Source: Pseudopithomyces maydicus | Lineage: Eukaryota; Ascomycota; Dothideomycetes; Pleosporales; Didymosphaeriaceae | NCBI GenBank assembly: GCA_026873275.1 | Contig: JANTUC010000001.1 | Coordinates: 2,604,001 to 2,668,000, forward strand | DNA length: 64,000 nucleotides | Direction of reading: 5' to 3' | Part shown: piece after piece, positions 11,905 to 23,543 of the stretch | Layout of the letters: each line of letters begins with the position of its first letter | Position numbering within the stretch: position 1 is the stretch's first letter | Notes under the pieces: model-generated | What the model was told of the DNA's origin: nothing | Databases searched by the model: none | Seen by the model: the letters and a program-made list of their open reading frames with translations, nothing else | Translations under genes and position numbers: made by a program

Positions 11905-12501
11905 AGGATGTTTCTAGAGTACTGTATGTTAAGAGATGCAATATTTTTTGTTGTCTTGGAGTGCCAAGTTTGCCGGCGATGAATTATACGATTGATTGGA
12001 CGGCGAACAATACGGTGGGTTATACGGTGGATTATACGGTGGGCTTCACGGCAGACTAGACATACACTAGACTACGACACGGCGAATTAATATAGATATA
12101 TCCACTCTGTTCCTGGGCGTTTTGGGTTGGGGTTCACATGCTTGCAGACTGGAACCACGCCAGCGATGGGATTTCCGCGCCGCGACCGCCGCTACTGTCG
12201 GAGACTTTCGAGATGGAAGCATGCCTACCCATGCTACCGTGTGCTTCAAGGGAGACGCGGTCGGGAGGTGAGGTCATGATCCAAGAATGCCGCTGCCACT
12301 ACGCACAAAAGCATGACGCTCTTGGCGGGCGCGGTGGCGCTTGGAGGCGATAGCGGCGGCATCTGCGCCGCACCTGCAGGAAGCTTGCGAGCACTGTTAA
12401 CCTAATTGTCGTCGTGCGCTGTCGGCGCAATCCACATAGTATATATCCTTCTCTGCGCCGCGGTGGTTCTCTGTCCCAGCAGCGTCTGCGCAGCCGGCAG
12501 C
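11905..12501. other. intergenic; promoter of the CDF gene
   Basis: Contains a short tandem repeat at 12011-12046 (listed separately) and the 5' region of the CDF gene. The reading frame of the CDF gene stays open upstream to 12406 but has no ATG before 12502. Confidence 0.5.
12011..12046. repeat. three copies of a 12-base unit (TACGGTGGNTTA-like)
   Basis: TACGGTGGGTTA, TACGGTGGATTA and TACGGTGGGCTT follow each other directly. It lies in the 3' flank of the F-box-like gene, outside coding sequence. Confidence 0.7.
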
Positions 12502-13940
12502 ATGGCCAGCGAACCCGATCTACACAGGGCCATCTCGCTCAAACCGTCTCCGTTTCATGCGCACCCCAACCCCCCACAGTCGTCGCGCGGGTCCAGCCCG
12601 TACCCCGCCGCCTCAGCCGCTACCAGCACGCCCGTTGGGAAGTCGGACGGTGCTAGCACTGCTGTCGAGACGTCACAGCCCGTCGCTGGCGCCGACGACA
12701 CTCACGCGCGCCATGTCACCACCTCGCAGGACGTGGAGCGCCAGTCGCTGCCGCAGTACACGCTCGAGAACGACCCCTACCGCCTCGCCGACCGGCTGAA
12801 GCCCCAGGAGGAAATCGCAGAGATCCGCGCCAACACGTCGCGGAAGCGCGATGGCTTCGGGCCCATCACCCTGAATGCCAAAGCGACGCGTGCGCGGAAG
12901 CTGGAGAAGTTCTACGAGAAGCAGAACGAGAACATCGAGCGCCTGCTCAAGCCCGTCGACGACCATGTGCGCGATGCAAAGGAGGAGGAGGGCGCGAACC
13001 ACCTCAAGTACAGGATCGCCGTCATTGGCAGTTTCGCCGCCAACATCATCCTCGCCGTGCTGCAGCTGTACGCCGCCGCCTCGTCCAAGTCGCTGTCGCT
13101 GTTCACCACCATGGCCGACTCGCTGTTCGACCCGCTGTCCAACCTGACACTCATAATGTCCGCCCGCGCCGTGAAACGCGTCGACGGCCGCAAGTTCCCC
13201 AGCGGCAAGGCGCGCATTGAAAACGCGGGCAACATCTTCTTCTGCTTCATGATGATCACCGTCTCCGTCGTCATCATCGTCGAGTCTATCCGCGAAGTCG
13301 CGACCCACAAGAGCGGCGACGTCAATGACTTCTACCTACCCTCTGTGATTGCCGTGGCCATCGCTTTCGGGACGAAGTTCTCTCTGTTCCTGTACTGCTG
13401 GGCAATACGCAACAAGTATAGCCAAGTGCGCATTCTGTGGGAAGACCACCGCAATGACCTGTTCATCAATGGCTTTGGTGTACTTACCAGCGTCGGAGGC
13501 TCAAAGCTTGTATGGTGGCTCGATCCTGCTGGCGCCATGGTGCTCTCTCTTTTGATCATCTTCCTGTGGTCGAGAACCGCGTATTCAGAGTTTCAGCTCC
13601 TGATTGGAGTGACGGCAGACACGCCCACCCTACAGCTCATCACGTATATTTGTAAGTCTCTCGACGAAAACGCTTGATCTCAACTAATGCGTTACCAGCA
13701 ATGACACATTCGCCCTTTATCAAACAGATCGATACTGTACGCGCCTATCACTCCGGTCCACGTCTCATTGTCGAGGTGGATATCGTAATGGACCCGCAAG
13801 AGACACTACAGAGCACCCACGATGTTGCCGAGGCTCTCCAAACCAAGTTGGAGAGCCTCCCAGACGTGGAGCGCGCATATGTGCACGTAGACTATGAGAC
13901 AGACCATGCGCCTGAGCATTTCCTGAAGAAAGAGCTCTAA
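12502..13940 (+). CDS. cation diffusion facilitator, manganese type
   Basis: Membrane metal/proton antiporter of the CDF family, 463 residues from exons 12502-13651 and 13699-13940. The intron (13652-13698, GTAAGT..CCAG) lies at the edge of the cytosolic domain. ATG 12502 (MASEPDLHRAISLKPS) is the first in-frame Met. The long disordered, Ser/Pro-rich N-terminus is usual for fungal members. Helices begin near residue 170. The metal-site helices carry DSLFD (Asp ~205 and ~209) and DHRND (Asp ~315 and ~319): two DxxxD motifs, the signature of Mn-transporting CDFs, whereas Zn types have HxxxD. The C-terminal exon gives the ferredoxin-like cytosolic domain (VRAYHSGPRLIVEVDIVMDP, HDVAEALQTKLESL). 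Likely role is Mn delivery to the Golgi/vacuole or detoxification; the compartment is inferred, not seen. Confidence 0.9.
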
Positions 13941-14485
13941 GGTATGGCACTCGAGTTTGATGGATAGATAATATCCCATGGTTTCCCACAAACAGCGAGA
14001 CCGTAAGATTAGCCGTTACGAGGCCTATCCCATGTATATATTGCTTTTATTGTTGCACCTTCGCCTCTGGCTTTGGATGCTGATACGCATCCGTGTGTTA
14101 ATGCCTGTTAAAATCGTAGACCTAGACACCATAGACATTCGTTAATAATAGTTTTAATTCGTTGATGGTAAAGCTTTCTACCGTTGCATGCGCGACTTGT
14201 AGGAGCTTCGTGTTACCCCACACTTGCGCCGCCCCCGGGCCTGGCGTCTCCCACGTGCTGCTTTCCAACGAATGGATGCAAAGACCGTACCTCCCGTTCA
14301 CCTTGATTCATCCCACTGACCCGTGTGCCTGCCGAGGAGCTGACATGTGCGGGATCTCTGCCCGCAAACACAGCCAGGCTTATCAAGATGCTACTCGCCA
14401 TGTCGCTGCTGTAGTAATCATCAGTATTTACCATCGTGTCGTTCGTTGCTGCTTTGAACTCTATGTAATCGTATGAGGTTGAAAG
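13941..14485. other. intergenic spacer
   Basis: Between two co-directional genes. No supported open frame, repeat or RNA gene. It presumably holds the CDF terminator and the promoter of the APH-like gene. Confidence 0.5.
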
Positions 14486-15683
14486 ATGAGTCCAAACGAC
14501 ACTGCAAGCTTCTGGTCACGCATGGGGTTGCGAGAGGAAGATGGCGATATCTGTATAAGAGCTATTGAAACCTTGTATCCGAACCACCGTGTAGACGAAC
14601 TGGATGACCAAGGATACTGTTCATTTACTATCGCTGTCTCGCCTCTTGATCTGCATCCAAATCACATTGAGGATACCAAAGATCGTATCGTCCAAATCCG
14701 CCCAAAACAACACTCACTTGATCTTCATATTGCAACCGTAGCACACAAAACCTATGGCCCGCTCGTTCCCAAAGTCAGGCAACTACCATGCTTACTTCCA
14801 GGTAGTTTAATCGCCGTGGAGATGACCCGTCTGTCCGGCGTGCCGCTCTCTAAAATCTCTATCCAAAACGGAACTCCAGAACAGAAAACAGCTCTTATTC
14901 AAAGTTTTGCCATGTTCATTGCAAAAGCCTGGTGTACACCTCTCAACATCAACGACGACGACGACGACGACGACGTCCGGTGCGCATTTCCCATACCATC
15001 CTCCCTTTCCATGCCATTACTAACTGGAATCCACCTCCCAGACACACCCGAGCCGACACACCCACCGAAACCCACTGGATAGAGCAACACTGCACCGGCC
15101 CCGTAGGCCGTATCCTTATCCCCAAACTCCGCACCCTCGCAGCGCACCTTCCAGATGAAGATCTCAGGGAAAGAGCGAAGGAGGCACTCACGCAGTTACT
15201 TGCAATCCAGCACTTTCCCGTCGTGCTGAATCATGGCGACTTAATACCGAGTAACGTACTAGTGGATCCAGAGTCGTGGGTTGTAACGGGACTAGTAGAC
15301 TGGGCGGAGGCAGAGTGGTTGCCGTTTGGGACCTGTCTGTACGGAATTGAGCACTTGTTGGGGAAAATGGAGAGTGAGAATGTGGGTAGGCGGGAGCAGA
15401 GGCAGATGTGGAAGTATTTCGAGGAGAGCAGGGAAATGAGGAGGGGGTTTTGGGAGGCGATGGCGAGGGTGAGTCCTGGGCTTGAGGGAAGATGGGAGGA
15501 GGTGGGGTGTATGAGGGACATTGGAGTGTTGCTTTGGTATGGGTTTGCATGGGACGATGGGAAGATTGATCGCGTTGTTAATGGGGTGGTGAGTTGGAGG
15601 TTTTTGTTCGTGTGGATACGTATACTAACTAGCCATAGGATGACCCGGAAGAGGTAGCTTGCCTAAGAGCATTTTTATTGTGA
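14486..15683 (+). CDS. APH-family (aminoglycoside phosphotransferase-like) kinase-fold protein
   Basis: 361 residues from exons 14486-14979, 15042-15588 and 15639-15683; both introns have TACTAAC-type branch points. The C-terminal half holds the APH/choline-kinase catalytic motif VLNHGDLIPSNVLVDP (~residue 227) followed by the metal-binding LVDWAEAEWLPFG. The N-terminal half (IVQIRP, then LIAVEMTRLSGVPL) fits the nucleotide-binding lobe and hinge. Such proteins are expanded in filamentous fungi and their substrates are mostly unknown; antibiotic resistance should not be assumed. A run of seven GAC codons (14954-14974, Asp7) sits just before the first donor site. The last exon codes only 14 residues plus stop; without it the frame would run on into 15657. 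Confidence 0.82.
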
Positions 15684-16170
15684 GGACATTGAATTTTTGA
15701 ATTCAAGAGAAGAATTTCGCAGTATTTCCTGTCCTTTTCGTCTTTCAGACTGTCTCTTAAGTTTCTGCGTCGTAGCATCTAAATCCCTGTCAACAAACGC
15801 GCCGATGACTTCTGACGCTATTTAATTGAAAAAAAAAGTACCATTCTAGTGTTTTTTTTGTCACCTCACTTAAGTTGTAGTACCTATTGTATCACAGGGT
15901 AATCGTACACGGCAGGCTATCGCTTCGTGCCCGTGTTGGGCGCGACTGCCTAATTTAGTCACTCACCTTGCACTTTCCCTCCTATGTTTCTCGTACGGGG
16001 GCAACAACAACACCTAACTCCTCAGTTCTCTACTTCTGCTCGTTCGCAAGAATTTATCCTCGGCTCATGATTCATAGTCCCGCAGGGTCACACAGCACGT
16101 CGCACAGCGCCTCGCTTCATCGCGAGAGGTAACTTGATTTCCAGTGCAGCAGAAGATAACAAGGCGGAAG
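15684..16170. other. intergenic spacer
   Basis: AT-rich just after the APH-like gene, with short homopolymer runs (A8 and T8 near 15830-15865). No gene is supported. Confidence 0.5.
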
Positions 16171-17867
16171 ATGAATGGTTTCGACGGTACTGCAATGCCT
16201 GAGGCCGAACAGTACAAGACAACAGGGCAGAATGAACCGCATGACAGCTCTGCGACCAACCCACAACCTGACCAACAGATTGAGAACACTGGACTGCAAC
16301 GGAGGCTCCCAAGGCTTAGATTGGTTCTTTCTAAATCGACACAGGAATCAGGAACCAAACCCGCTGGATTCGTCGATCTCTTCGTGTGTCTGAACGTTTG
16401 ACAGACCATGGCAGCCCTGGATCTTCTGATGAGACAACGCTTTCAGGGAAGAAGCAGACTGACAAGAAAACACCTCCGTCCAAGTCGAAGAGCTCTTGTC
16501 TTGTAGTACAGATGCCAGAAGTAGCCACTAATCCACTGATCGATCATGCACACAAAGAGAAGCATCAGAGATTTGAGAGTTCCAAGGACATGTCAAAGGG
16601 TGTGAACGCTCCTTCCCAAATCAATACAGGAAACATTGACGAGCCGATCGATGTGGACTCATTGCCGTCACCGCCTCCTCCTCATAGTTTCGCTAATCGA
16701 TCTACCAGCTTTCACGGCCCACTGCCTTTGAAGTACAAACTACCCAGGCCCCGCATCCAACCTGCTCTACTCACACCGAATGGAGCTAGGATCCTTGCAG
16801 GAAGAATATCTGGCCCTAAGAGCCATGCTGTCTACCGAGGCTACATCGAGAGGAGGAATGCGCCGGCGCCACCAGGTTTTACGGACAGCTGCGTAAAACT
16901 CAATGCCGAGATTTTGGCGGCAGCGGGCCCATCCAAAGGCTTAGCACCGGTTGCGTCTATGTATCCGACGAACACGTGCGGAAAAAATAATACGAGCGGC
17001 ATCCCGGATGGTCAAATGTATGCGAGCCCTCTGCAGATGCCATATGAGGAGTATCCTCACAATTATAGGGCTCACACGTATTCGCGCCACACACCCATTC
17101 ACGGCTACCCAATGTATCCCGTGTTGGATGAGAAGCACCTTCGGAAGCGAGCTGTACAATTTTTCCTCGACGAATCCCACCCACATTCACGCAAGCGTAG
17201 ACTCTCGGACGACCCTGACGCAAGATCAGACTCAGAGTACCAAGACAACGGACAGTCGCGAAAGAAGAAGCCAAAAATTTGCGAGCGCCCTAGAACTCCA
17301 GATCAACAGTTAAATGAGGCTATGGCAAGCACTCCCAGCACGGGCACGTCTGAGAAGAACATGTTCGATCGGAACCAAAAGCTCGACGAGTTGATAGAAC
17401 ACACGCAGCTTCTGGCGGCGATGCTGATAAACTATCCACGATCAAGTGACCCGAAAGGGCTAAGAGAGGATATTGAAATGCTGGGTACAGTCACGCAGAA
17501 GCATTTGGCAAGCTGGGTTTCAGCAGAGAAAAGCTTTGAGCTGGATACGCACATTCGGCTCGCTTTGGCGGACGCATGGTTGCCATCCGATGCCGAAATG
17601 ATGGCTGAAAGGGACGCTCGAATGGATGTCACTACTTGTATAGCAACAGGAGCGGCAGAGGTACAGAAGAAGCCGCAGGATGACGAGGTTAAGAGGTATA
17701 TGTTTGCTAAGTCTGAGGATGGAGACGATGAGACTAGGAGGGATCTGCTTGCTGATTCTAGGGTTGAAAACGACGAGGTTAAGAGGTATTTGCTGGTTGA
17801 GTCTGAGGCTGAAGACGATGGAGGTGTAGAAGGATCATCAGTGCGGGATCCTCGAGGGTTCATGTGA
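16171..17867 (+). CDS. unknown protein, Ser/Pro-rich with basic and acidic C-terminal parts; 5' structure uncertain
   Basis: I do not recognise this protein. A long frame runs to the stop at 17867 and opens at 16335 without a good ATG. A second frame with ATG 16171 (MNGFDGTAMPEAEQYKTTGQ) overlaps it, so the two must be joined. A plausible intron is 16384-16457 (GTGTGT..GCAG, 74 bases, phase fits). An alternative is 16187-16344. A single missing base in the overlap would also do, as seen in other genes here. The product is ~500 residues and mostly disordered. It has probable nuclear-targeting basic runs (HSRKRRLSDD, SRKKKPKICERPRTP) and a helical stretch around LDELIEHTQLLAAML. Near the end are two imperfect copies of DEVKRYxxxxSExxDD (~17681 and ~17773). 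The 3' end may also be longer: GTGAGG at 17866 could be a donor. Confidence 0.5.
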
Positions 17868-18418
17868 GGCAGAGCGAAGGCAGGAGCATCGCCGCAGAGG
17901 ATGCTTCGGTGACGTCAGACCTGGAGATGTCGGCTGGAGGATACAGGGAGATGAGAGATGGCAATGGCAATGGATGTGGAAGCGTCAACCAATTCGAAAA
18001 AGAAAAAACCAGGTGTGGAGAGAGGTGCGCCCGTGGACGTTGGTTGATCAGTGGAATGGATAGCTATGCGGCCTGCAAAAGACGTAGATACCCAATACAA
18101 GTCATCGATGCCCAGTTCCGTCCTCAGCAAGTCTCGCAGACACGGCGCCGTTGTCCATGTGGATCGCAGTCGGAGATTGGACGTTTGGACGTTGTGGTCG
18201 CTGGGTCGGCGCGATGCTGGTGGATCAGCCCTATGCATCGGCGATTCGCTTAAGGGAGTGCCGCATCCTGTTTGGGGTCGCGCGGGACCATAGAGACCAT
18301 ACGTAAGTAGGTAGCAACCGCCGTCATATGCTTGTGCTTCTTCAACCGTGCATAAATCAAAGTTGCGCCTCGAGTTGACTTGCCGCGCTGCTTGTGCACG
18401 CGCGCCGCTTCACCTGCC
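17868..18418. other. spacer before the deacetylase gene
   Basis: Contains an open frame 17864-18253 of no recognised family that overlaps the previous stop by a few bases. It may be an extra 3' exon of the unknown gene or noncoding. The end of the stretch is the deacetylase promoter. Confidence 0.4.
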
Positions 18419-21400
18419 ATGGAGGACCATCGGACGGCGAGCCCACCGGGTTCACCTCAGGCACGTTACCTCGCGTCAACAAACACCCAGGACGCGACTC
18501 TCCCGGAAGCCCTGGAGCGCATGAGTCTGCAATCACAACCACCCGCAGCAAACATGTCTCTGCCACAGGGCCCCTCGCTGCAGAGAAGACCGCCGAGCGC
18601 CCTGATAATTGAGCCGCCCGCGCTGTGCAGGTGTGTCGCCCGCAGGACATACAGAGTCCACAGGGTTGCAGTCCAGAAGTTTTGACTGTTTGTATAGGAA
18701 GTCCTCCGCCACCTCTCTGCGCAACGGCGCCGCACCCAGTCCTACCGTCTCCTCTCGCCGCGAGTCCTTCCCCCCAAACATGCCTCTGTCGCCGCTCGTC
18801 CAGCCTGAACCGCCGCCCCGCGCGTGCGACATCGCCGAGGAATGCTTCAGGAAGGAGCTCGCACGACACGAGGGCATGGCCGGCGCCGCCAACGCGGGCA
18901 CCATTGTCATTATTCACGACCAGTGCTATGGCCACCGCTTCGCCCGTCCCAAGACCAACAAAGCAACCCTGGCTACCATCATGGAGCGCCCGGAGCGTCT
19001 CATTGCCAGCGTACGTGGAATAGCGACGGCCTATGTGCGACTGGGAGAGCGCCACATGGACGGTAGCAATCCTCTCCGACCCCATCAACCTCCGCCAGAA
19101 CGCATCCCTTTCAAGATACGCAAGACCGCCCGCATGGTCGGCTTGGATTCCCCGGTTGTGACCAACGTACATGGGACGAAATGGATGCAAGAGTTGAACG
19201 GCCTCTGCGAAAATGCAGGCCAGAAGCTTGCGGCAACTGGCAAAGAGCTGGCTCGAGACCCTCCAGTAGTGCCCGGTCAGCCTCCGAAGGACGCTTTCCA
19301 TCCAATGGACCTATACCTCTCCTCCGAGTCTCTGAATGCCCTGCAAGGGGCGCTTGGTGGTGTGTTGGATGCTGTAGATGCCGTGTTCCAGGGATCCAGC
19401 TTAGACAACGGCGTCTCCCGCGCGTTTGTCTGCATTCGCCCACCGGGACACCACTGCTCTGCAGAATGGCCCTCTGGATTTTGCTGGCTAAACAACGTAC
19501 ATATTGGAATCGAGCATGCCATGATGAACTACGGCCTCACGCACGCCGCCATCATCGACTTCGATCTACACCATGGAGACGGATCGCAAGACATAACCTG
19601 GGATCGAAACAAGAAGGTGCAGGCGATGCACAAGAACACACCGAACTGGAAGAAGACTTCCATTGGCTACTTCAGCTTGCATGACATCAACTCCTTCCCT
19701 TGCGAGGATGGCGATGATGCAAAGGTGCAAGCGGCGAGTCTATGCATCGATAACGCTCATGGGCAGTCGATATGGAACATCCACTTGGAAACATGGTCTA
19801 CAGTTGAAGAATTTTGGCAGATCTATGAGGACAAATATCTGCTACTGCTCGAGAAGGCGCGAAAGTACCTAGTCCACCACACAAAGCGGCTGCGCAAGTC
19901 TCCAAACCACCCTAAGCCAAAGGCTGCCATCTTCTTGTCTGCTGGATTCGACGCGAGTGAACACGAGACGGGAGGCATGCAGCGACACGCTGTCAATGTC
20001 CCTACCGAATTTTACGCCCGATTCACTCGAGATGTTGTACGCATTGCTGAGGACATAGAGACTGGCGTAGAAGGCCGCATCATATCCGTCCTCGAAGGCG
20101 GATACAGCGATAGAGCTTTAGCGAGCGGAGTCCTGAGCCATCTGAGTGGCCTGTGCGATGGTCAAGTGTTCACAGAAGTTTCTCCCATTTCGAACCTTGC
20201 CCTCAACATGTCCCAGCGTATGAACGGAGTGGGAACTCCCGAGGACGTTCTCATGGATTATACGGAGCCTGCGTTGACGCCTGTCACCTACGATCCCCGC
20301 TGGTGGGCAGAAGCGCGCCTCTTGGAACTTGAAAATCTGATTACGCCGCCGCCCAACGTGATACCGAAGAAAGTACGAATGGGACCACCCGCCCATTTCT
20401 CTTCGCCTACGCAATCATTCACAGCAAAGGTGGTCGACCCTTCTAAACTCCAGCGTAGCTTGTCCGGGAGGTAAGTCAGGTTTCTATCATGATACAACAA
20501 CGTCAGTCACTAACATTTTTGCTATTAGGTACACGCCCTCGCGATCAGCTTCTCCAGGTAAGAGCCCTTTTAGTCAGGAAATACGGCAGGCTCCGCCGAG
20601 TTGTATTTGACCTGCTCCTTCCCCATGGATTTGAATCACAGAAACAATAATACTAATAAGACAAAGCGCCGCTAGCTCCTCCACCTGATGTCGATTGGGC
20701 GACAGCGGCCCATGCGCTCGGCAGACTCCTCATTCCATCCGAGAGGCAAACAAGAAGTTACAAGTTCGAAGAGCTAGCTGAGCCCAAGGTCAAGAAAGAG
20801 AAACCTGCGCCAGCCTTGACATCTGTGCATGTTGATCCATCTGGCCGTCAACTGCGTGGAAGGAAGCCTGTCACATCATACGTTGATGGCGGTTCGGAAG
20901 ATGACTCAACACGGCCTGCCTCTAGGGCCAACCGCCGACAGACGATTGCAGATTTTGCCACTGTTGACCCGCCTGAACCCAAGCGCGACGTGTCTAGACG
21001 TATGAGCGTGGCTTCAAGCGTGGGCTCTACTACCGAAAGCCATAGCATCAGCCGTGCCTCAAATGCCCCTCCTACACGACGAAGTGCTACTCCTGCATTG
21101 ACTGCATCTGGGGTTCCTGTAAAGAAGAACAAAACTTCTACTACAACAGCAGCAGCAGCTCGAATCCCTAAAGCTCGCCCACCTGTCCCTCGCGTACCGT
21201 CCAACTATATGAACAAAACGATCCCTTCGGGCGAGAAGGAGCAGGAGAAGGAGAGCGACATGGACCAGCTTGTTTCTCGCGTGCAACGTGTAAAGTTGAA
21301 TATGCCGTCAAAGGAGGAACATGACGCGCGAGAGAAGGCAAAGGAAGCTGAAAAGAAAGCGAAGGCGACACGAAAAACCCCTGCTCCTAGAGCAACTAAG

Positions 21401-22168
21401 GCTGCTGTCAAGAAGGCCCCAGGACGGCCACCAAAGTCTACAAAACCTGAGGCCCCCTTGGAGCAACCCAATATTCCTGCTTCTGTCTCTGTTCCTGTCC
21501 CTCCTCCTGTCCCTGCTCCCGTCCCTGTTCCTGAAGTGTCGCAGGTAGAGGTTGCAGCTAAGGCACCTCTAGAGCAGCCTCAACCGACAGCGCCTGAAGC
21601 CGTACCTGCCCTGGTACAAAAGCCAAACGGCTTCGTCAGCAACCGCGAAGAAAATTCTGCCCTTTCCCCTCGCCAGTCTCTCGGTATCGTCGAGCCACCA
21701 ACTGAACTGATAGAGATGAGCATTACTCCAGAACAACTGCCGGTACCGCCTTTCGTGTCATCCGAGCCTCCTCTTACAATATCGCCACCTCGTCCGGACA
21801 CGCCTCCACCGCCGCCACCATCATGCATCCCCAAGTTCGTGCACACCAACTCACAGGACTTCGGAATAGCGTCACTGCCTTCGAATGTTCATAAGCAACC
21901 AGAACAGCAATGGATCGCTCCAAAGACAGAGATGCCCGTGACGAAGGTTGCCACGAATCCGGCACCGGCGGCTTCGGTATCCGCCCCAATACAACCGATC
22001 TCATCTGCAGGTACGCGAGGAACACTTCCAGTGTTCACGTCAAGTGGAGCTATTCCTTTCGCTCCGCCGTCGAACAACAATGTATTCGCACCACAGAACT
22101 ACAAGGTGAAGACCGAAGAAGAGGAGGGGAATGATCTCTGGGAGGTGCCGGAGACCCCAGCCCGCTGA
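18419..22168 (+). CDS. Hos3-like histone deacetylase with a long disordered tail
   Basis: Zn-dependent lysine deacetylase, probably of the fungal Hos3/HosB group. Four exons (18419-18630, 18698-20470, 20529-20557, 20667-22168) sum to 3516 bases, 1171 residues. ATG 18419 gives MEDHRTASPPGSPQARYL. The catalytic domain spans about residues 130-600: GTIVIIHDQCYGHRF, ERPERLIASVRGI, RPPGHHCSAEWPSGFCWLNN (~317) with the His pair, DFDLHHGDGSQD (~358) with metal-binding Asp/His, and FLSAGFDASEHE. The third exon is only 29 bases (RYTPSRSASP). If the intron before it (20471-20528) is kept, TAA follows at once and a protein of ~660 residues with just the catalytic part results. The tail of ~510 residues is Pro/Ala/Lys-rich, with Pro-Val repeats (21483-21533) and no known domain. 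It is longer than yeast Hos3 (about 700 residues). Confidence 0.9.
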
Positions 22169-22880
22169 TTCGAATCCTCTGCCTCGCTCTATGGCCCCGT
22201 TCACTGTCATAATAGTTATCTGTCTTTTTCTTGTCTGGCTGGTGGATGCCGGATGTTTTCTTCTTCTTTCTTTTGTCTTCCAATCCCTGATATCAGTGTT
22301 GGAAGACATGGTAATTTTGATCCTTCGTGATACCCGCCTTAGAGGCATGTTGGGGGGTTCCTGGTGTTGATTCTTTTGTTTGAATACAATGATTGTGCGG
22401 TTCCGTGCCGCATCCTGATCCACTTCGTGTTGTTTCCCCTTGGTGAAGATGTGCCATGTTGGCAATACATGCTGGCTATTGTTCGTGATAATTTTGCATA
22501 CTCCACGGCAGCCTAGCCCATCTCAAGAGATTACAATAACCATGTCTGTTGAGACAACATACCTTCCCTATTGTGGGCGGGCCTTTTCGAGACGCAAATC
22601 CGTGAACAATAGTGAGAGTGGTAACAATAATGTCGATACCGCTGGTGCCTCAGCATCAGGGAAGTATATAAAGCAGACCATCTGCTTTCTCCCTTGAGTT
22701 TCTCCATCAACCCATCGGAATCTTCACAGCTTCAACTCTACTACAACTTGGAACTGCACCCCAGATTCAATCTCCAGACTCTGCAAACTGCACAAGCTTA
22801 GTACGCTCAGCCCACTGACTCCTCCTAGTACTAACCTACACTCCTCTCCAGTATCAACCTCCACTCCATCAAGCAACAAC
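22169..22880. other. 3' flank of the deacetylase and promoter/leader of the RING gene
   Basis: The first half is T-rich 3' flank. The second half has a TATA-like box at 22665 and a CT/CA-rich leader up to ATG 22881. No open frame of interest. Confidence 0.55.
22665..22672 (+). promoter_or_regulatory. TATA-like box of the RING gene
   Basis: TATATAAA, followed by pyrimidine-rich sequence and a leader rich in CTTCAACTC and CAAC up to the start codon ~210 bases on. The start context CAACAACATG is a favourable fungal one. A spliced leader intron cannot be excluded. Confidence 0.45.
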
Positions 22881-23543
22881 ATGTCTCTCGGCGGAATAGT
22901 GACCTTCCTCAACTCGGGTATGCGTACCGTACGCCACTACCCATCCGAGTGCGGCATCTGCCTCGACAACTTCGAAGAAGCCACCTTCCACTCGTCCAAC
23001 GCTCACTCCCCCGCTGAAATCCAATGCGGCCACATCTTCGGGAAATCCTGCCTCATCACCTGGGCCAGAACCACGACTCAGTCAAACCACAATAAGTGTC
23101 CCCTCTGTTCGGAGCGCCTGTTCAAGAAAAGCCGCTCCGAAAGCTCCTCCAGGGCTCAAGCTGACACCTCAAACAGGCCCAACTCCTCCAGCAGGTCCTG
23201 GTTACACTCTGTGCGTTCCATGCGTTCGCTCCTCAGCGGTAGCCGCGAAGACGCAGACTCCAACCGTGAGCTGTCGTCGAACGACGGGCGTCAAGCCCAG
23301 CCTCGCTACCCGCCAGCTCCGACCGCGGTGACTGCTACCCCGGGTGAAGACTCCTGGTACGCACAATCGCGCTCTGGTGCGAGCGCTGAAAACCAGACTC
23401 AAGATCCATCGGGCCGCAGTAACACTCCGGCATCCTCATCCCGCAACTCGAGTCGCCGTACTGCCCGCACCAGCGCCCTGTCTGAGGATGTATCCCGCAC
23501 CGAGCTCCCAGACACCCTTCGCCGTAGGAACGGTTGGTCGTGA
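22881..23543 (+). CDS. RING-finger protein, probable E3 ubiquitin ligase
   Basis: Intronless, 220 residues. The RING is at residues 24-76: CGIC (C24, C27), CGH (C49, H51), C57, and CPLC (C73, C76). The position between H51 and C57 that is usually Cys or His is Gly54 (CGHIFGKSC); this CGHxFG form occurs in other RING proteins, so the fold may use another ligand such as the downstream His70. After residue 80 the protein is Ser/Arg/Pro-rich and predicted disordered, with no second domain or membrane helix. Such small RING proteins with disordered tails are common in these fungi and mostly uncharacterised. The gene has a clear own promoter and faces RSE1 tail to tail. Confidence 0.8.
   Translation: MSLGGIVTFLNSGMRTVRHYPSECGICLDNFEEATFHSSNAHSPAEIQCGHIFGKSCLITWARTTTQSNHNKCPLCSERLFKKSRSESSSRAQADTSNRPNSSSRSWLHSVRSMRSLLSGSREDADSNRELSSNDGRQAQPRYPPAPTAVTATPGEDSWYAQSRSGASAENQTQDPSGRSNTPASSSRNSSRRTARTSALSEDVSRTELPDTLRRRNGWS

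Noticed and set aside
12673..13308. 211-residue antisense open frame
   Set aside because: Antisense shadow of the CDF gene in GC-rich sequence.
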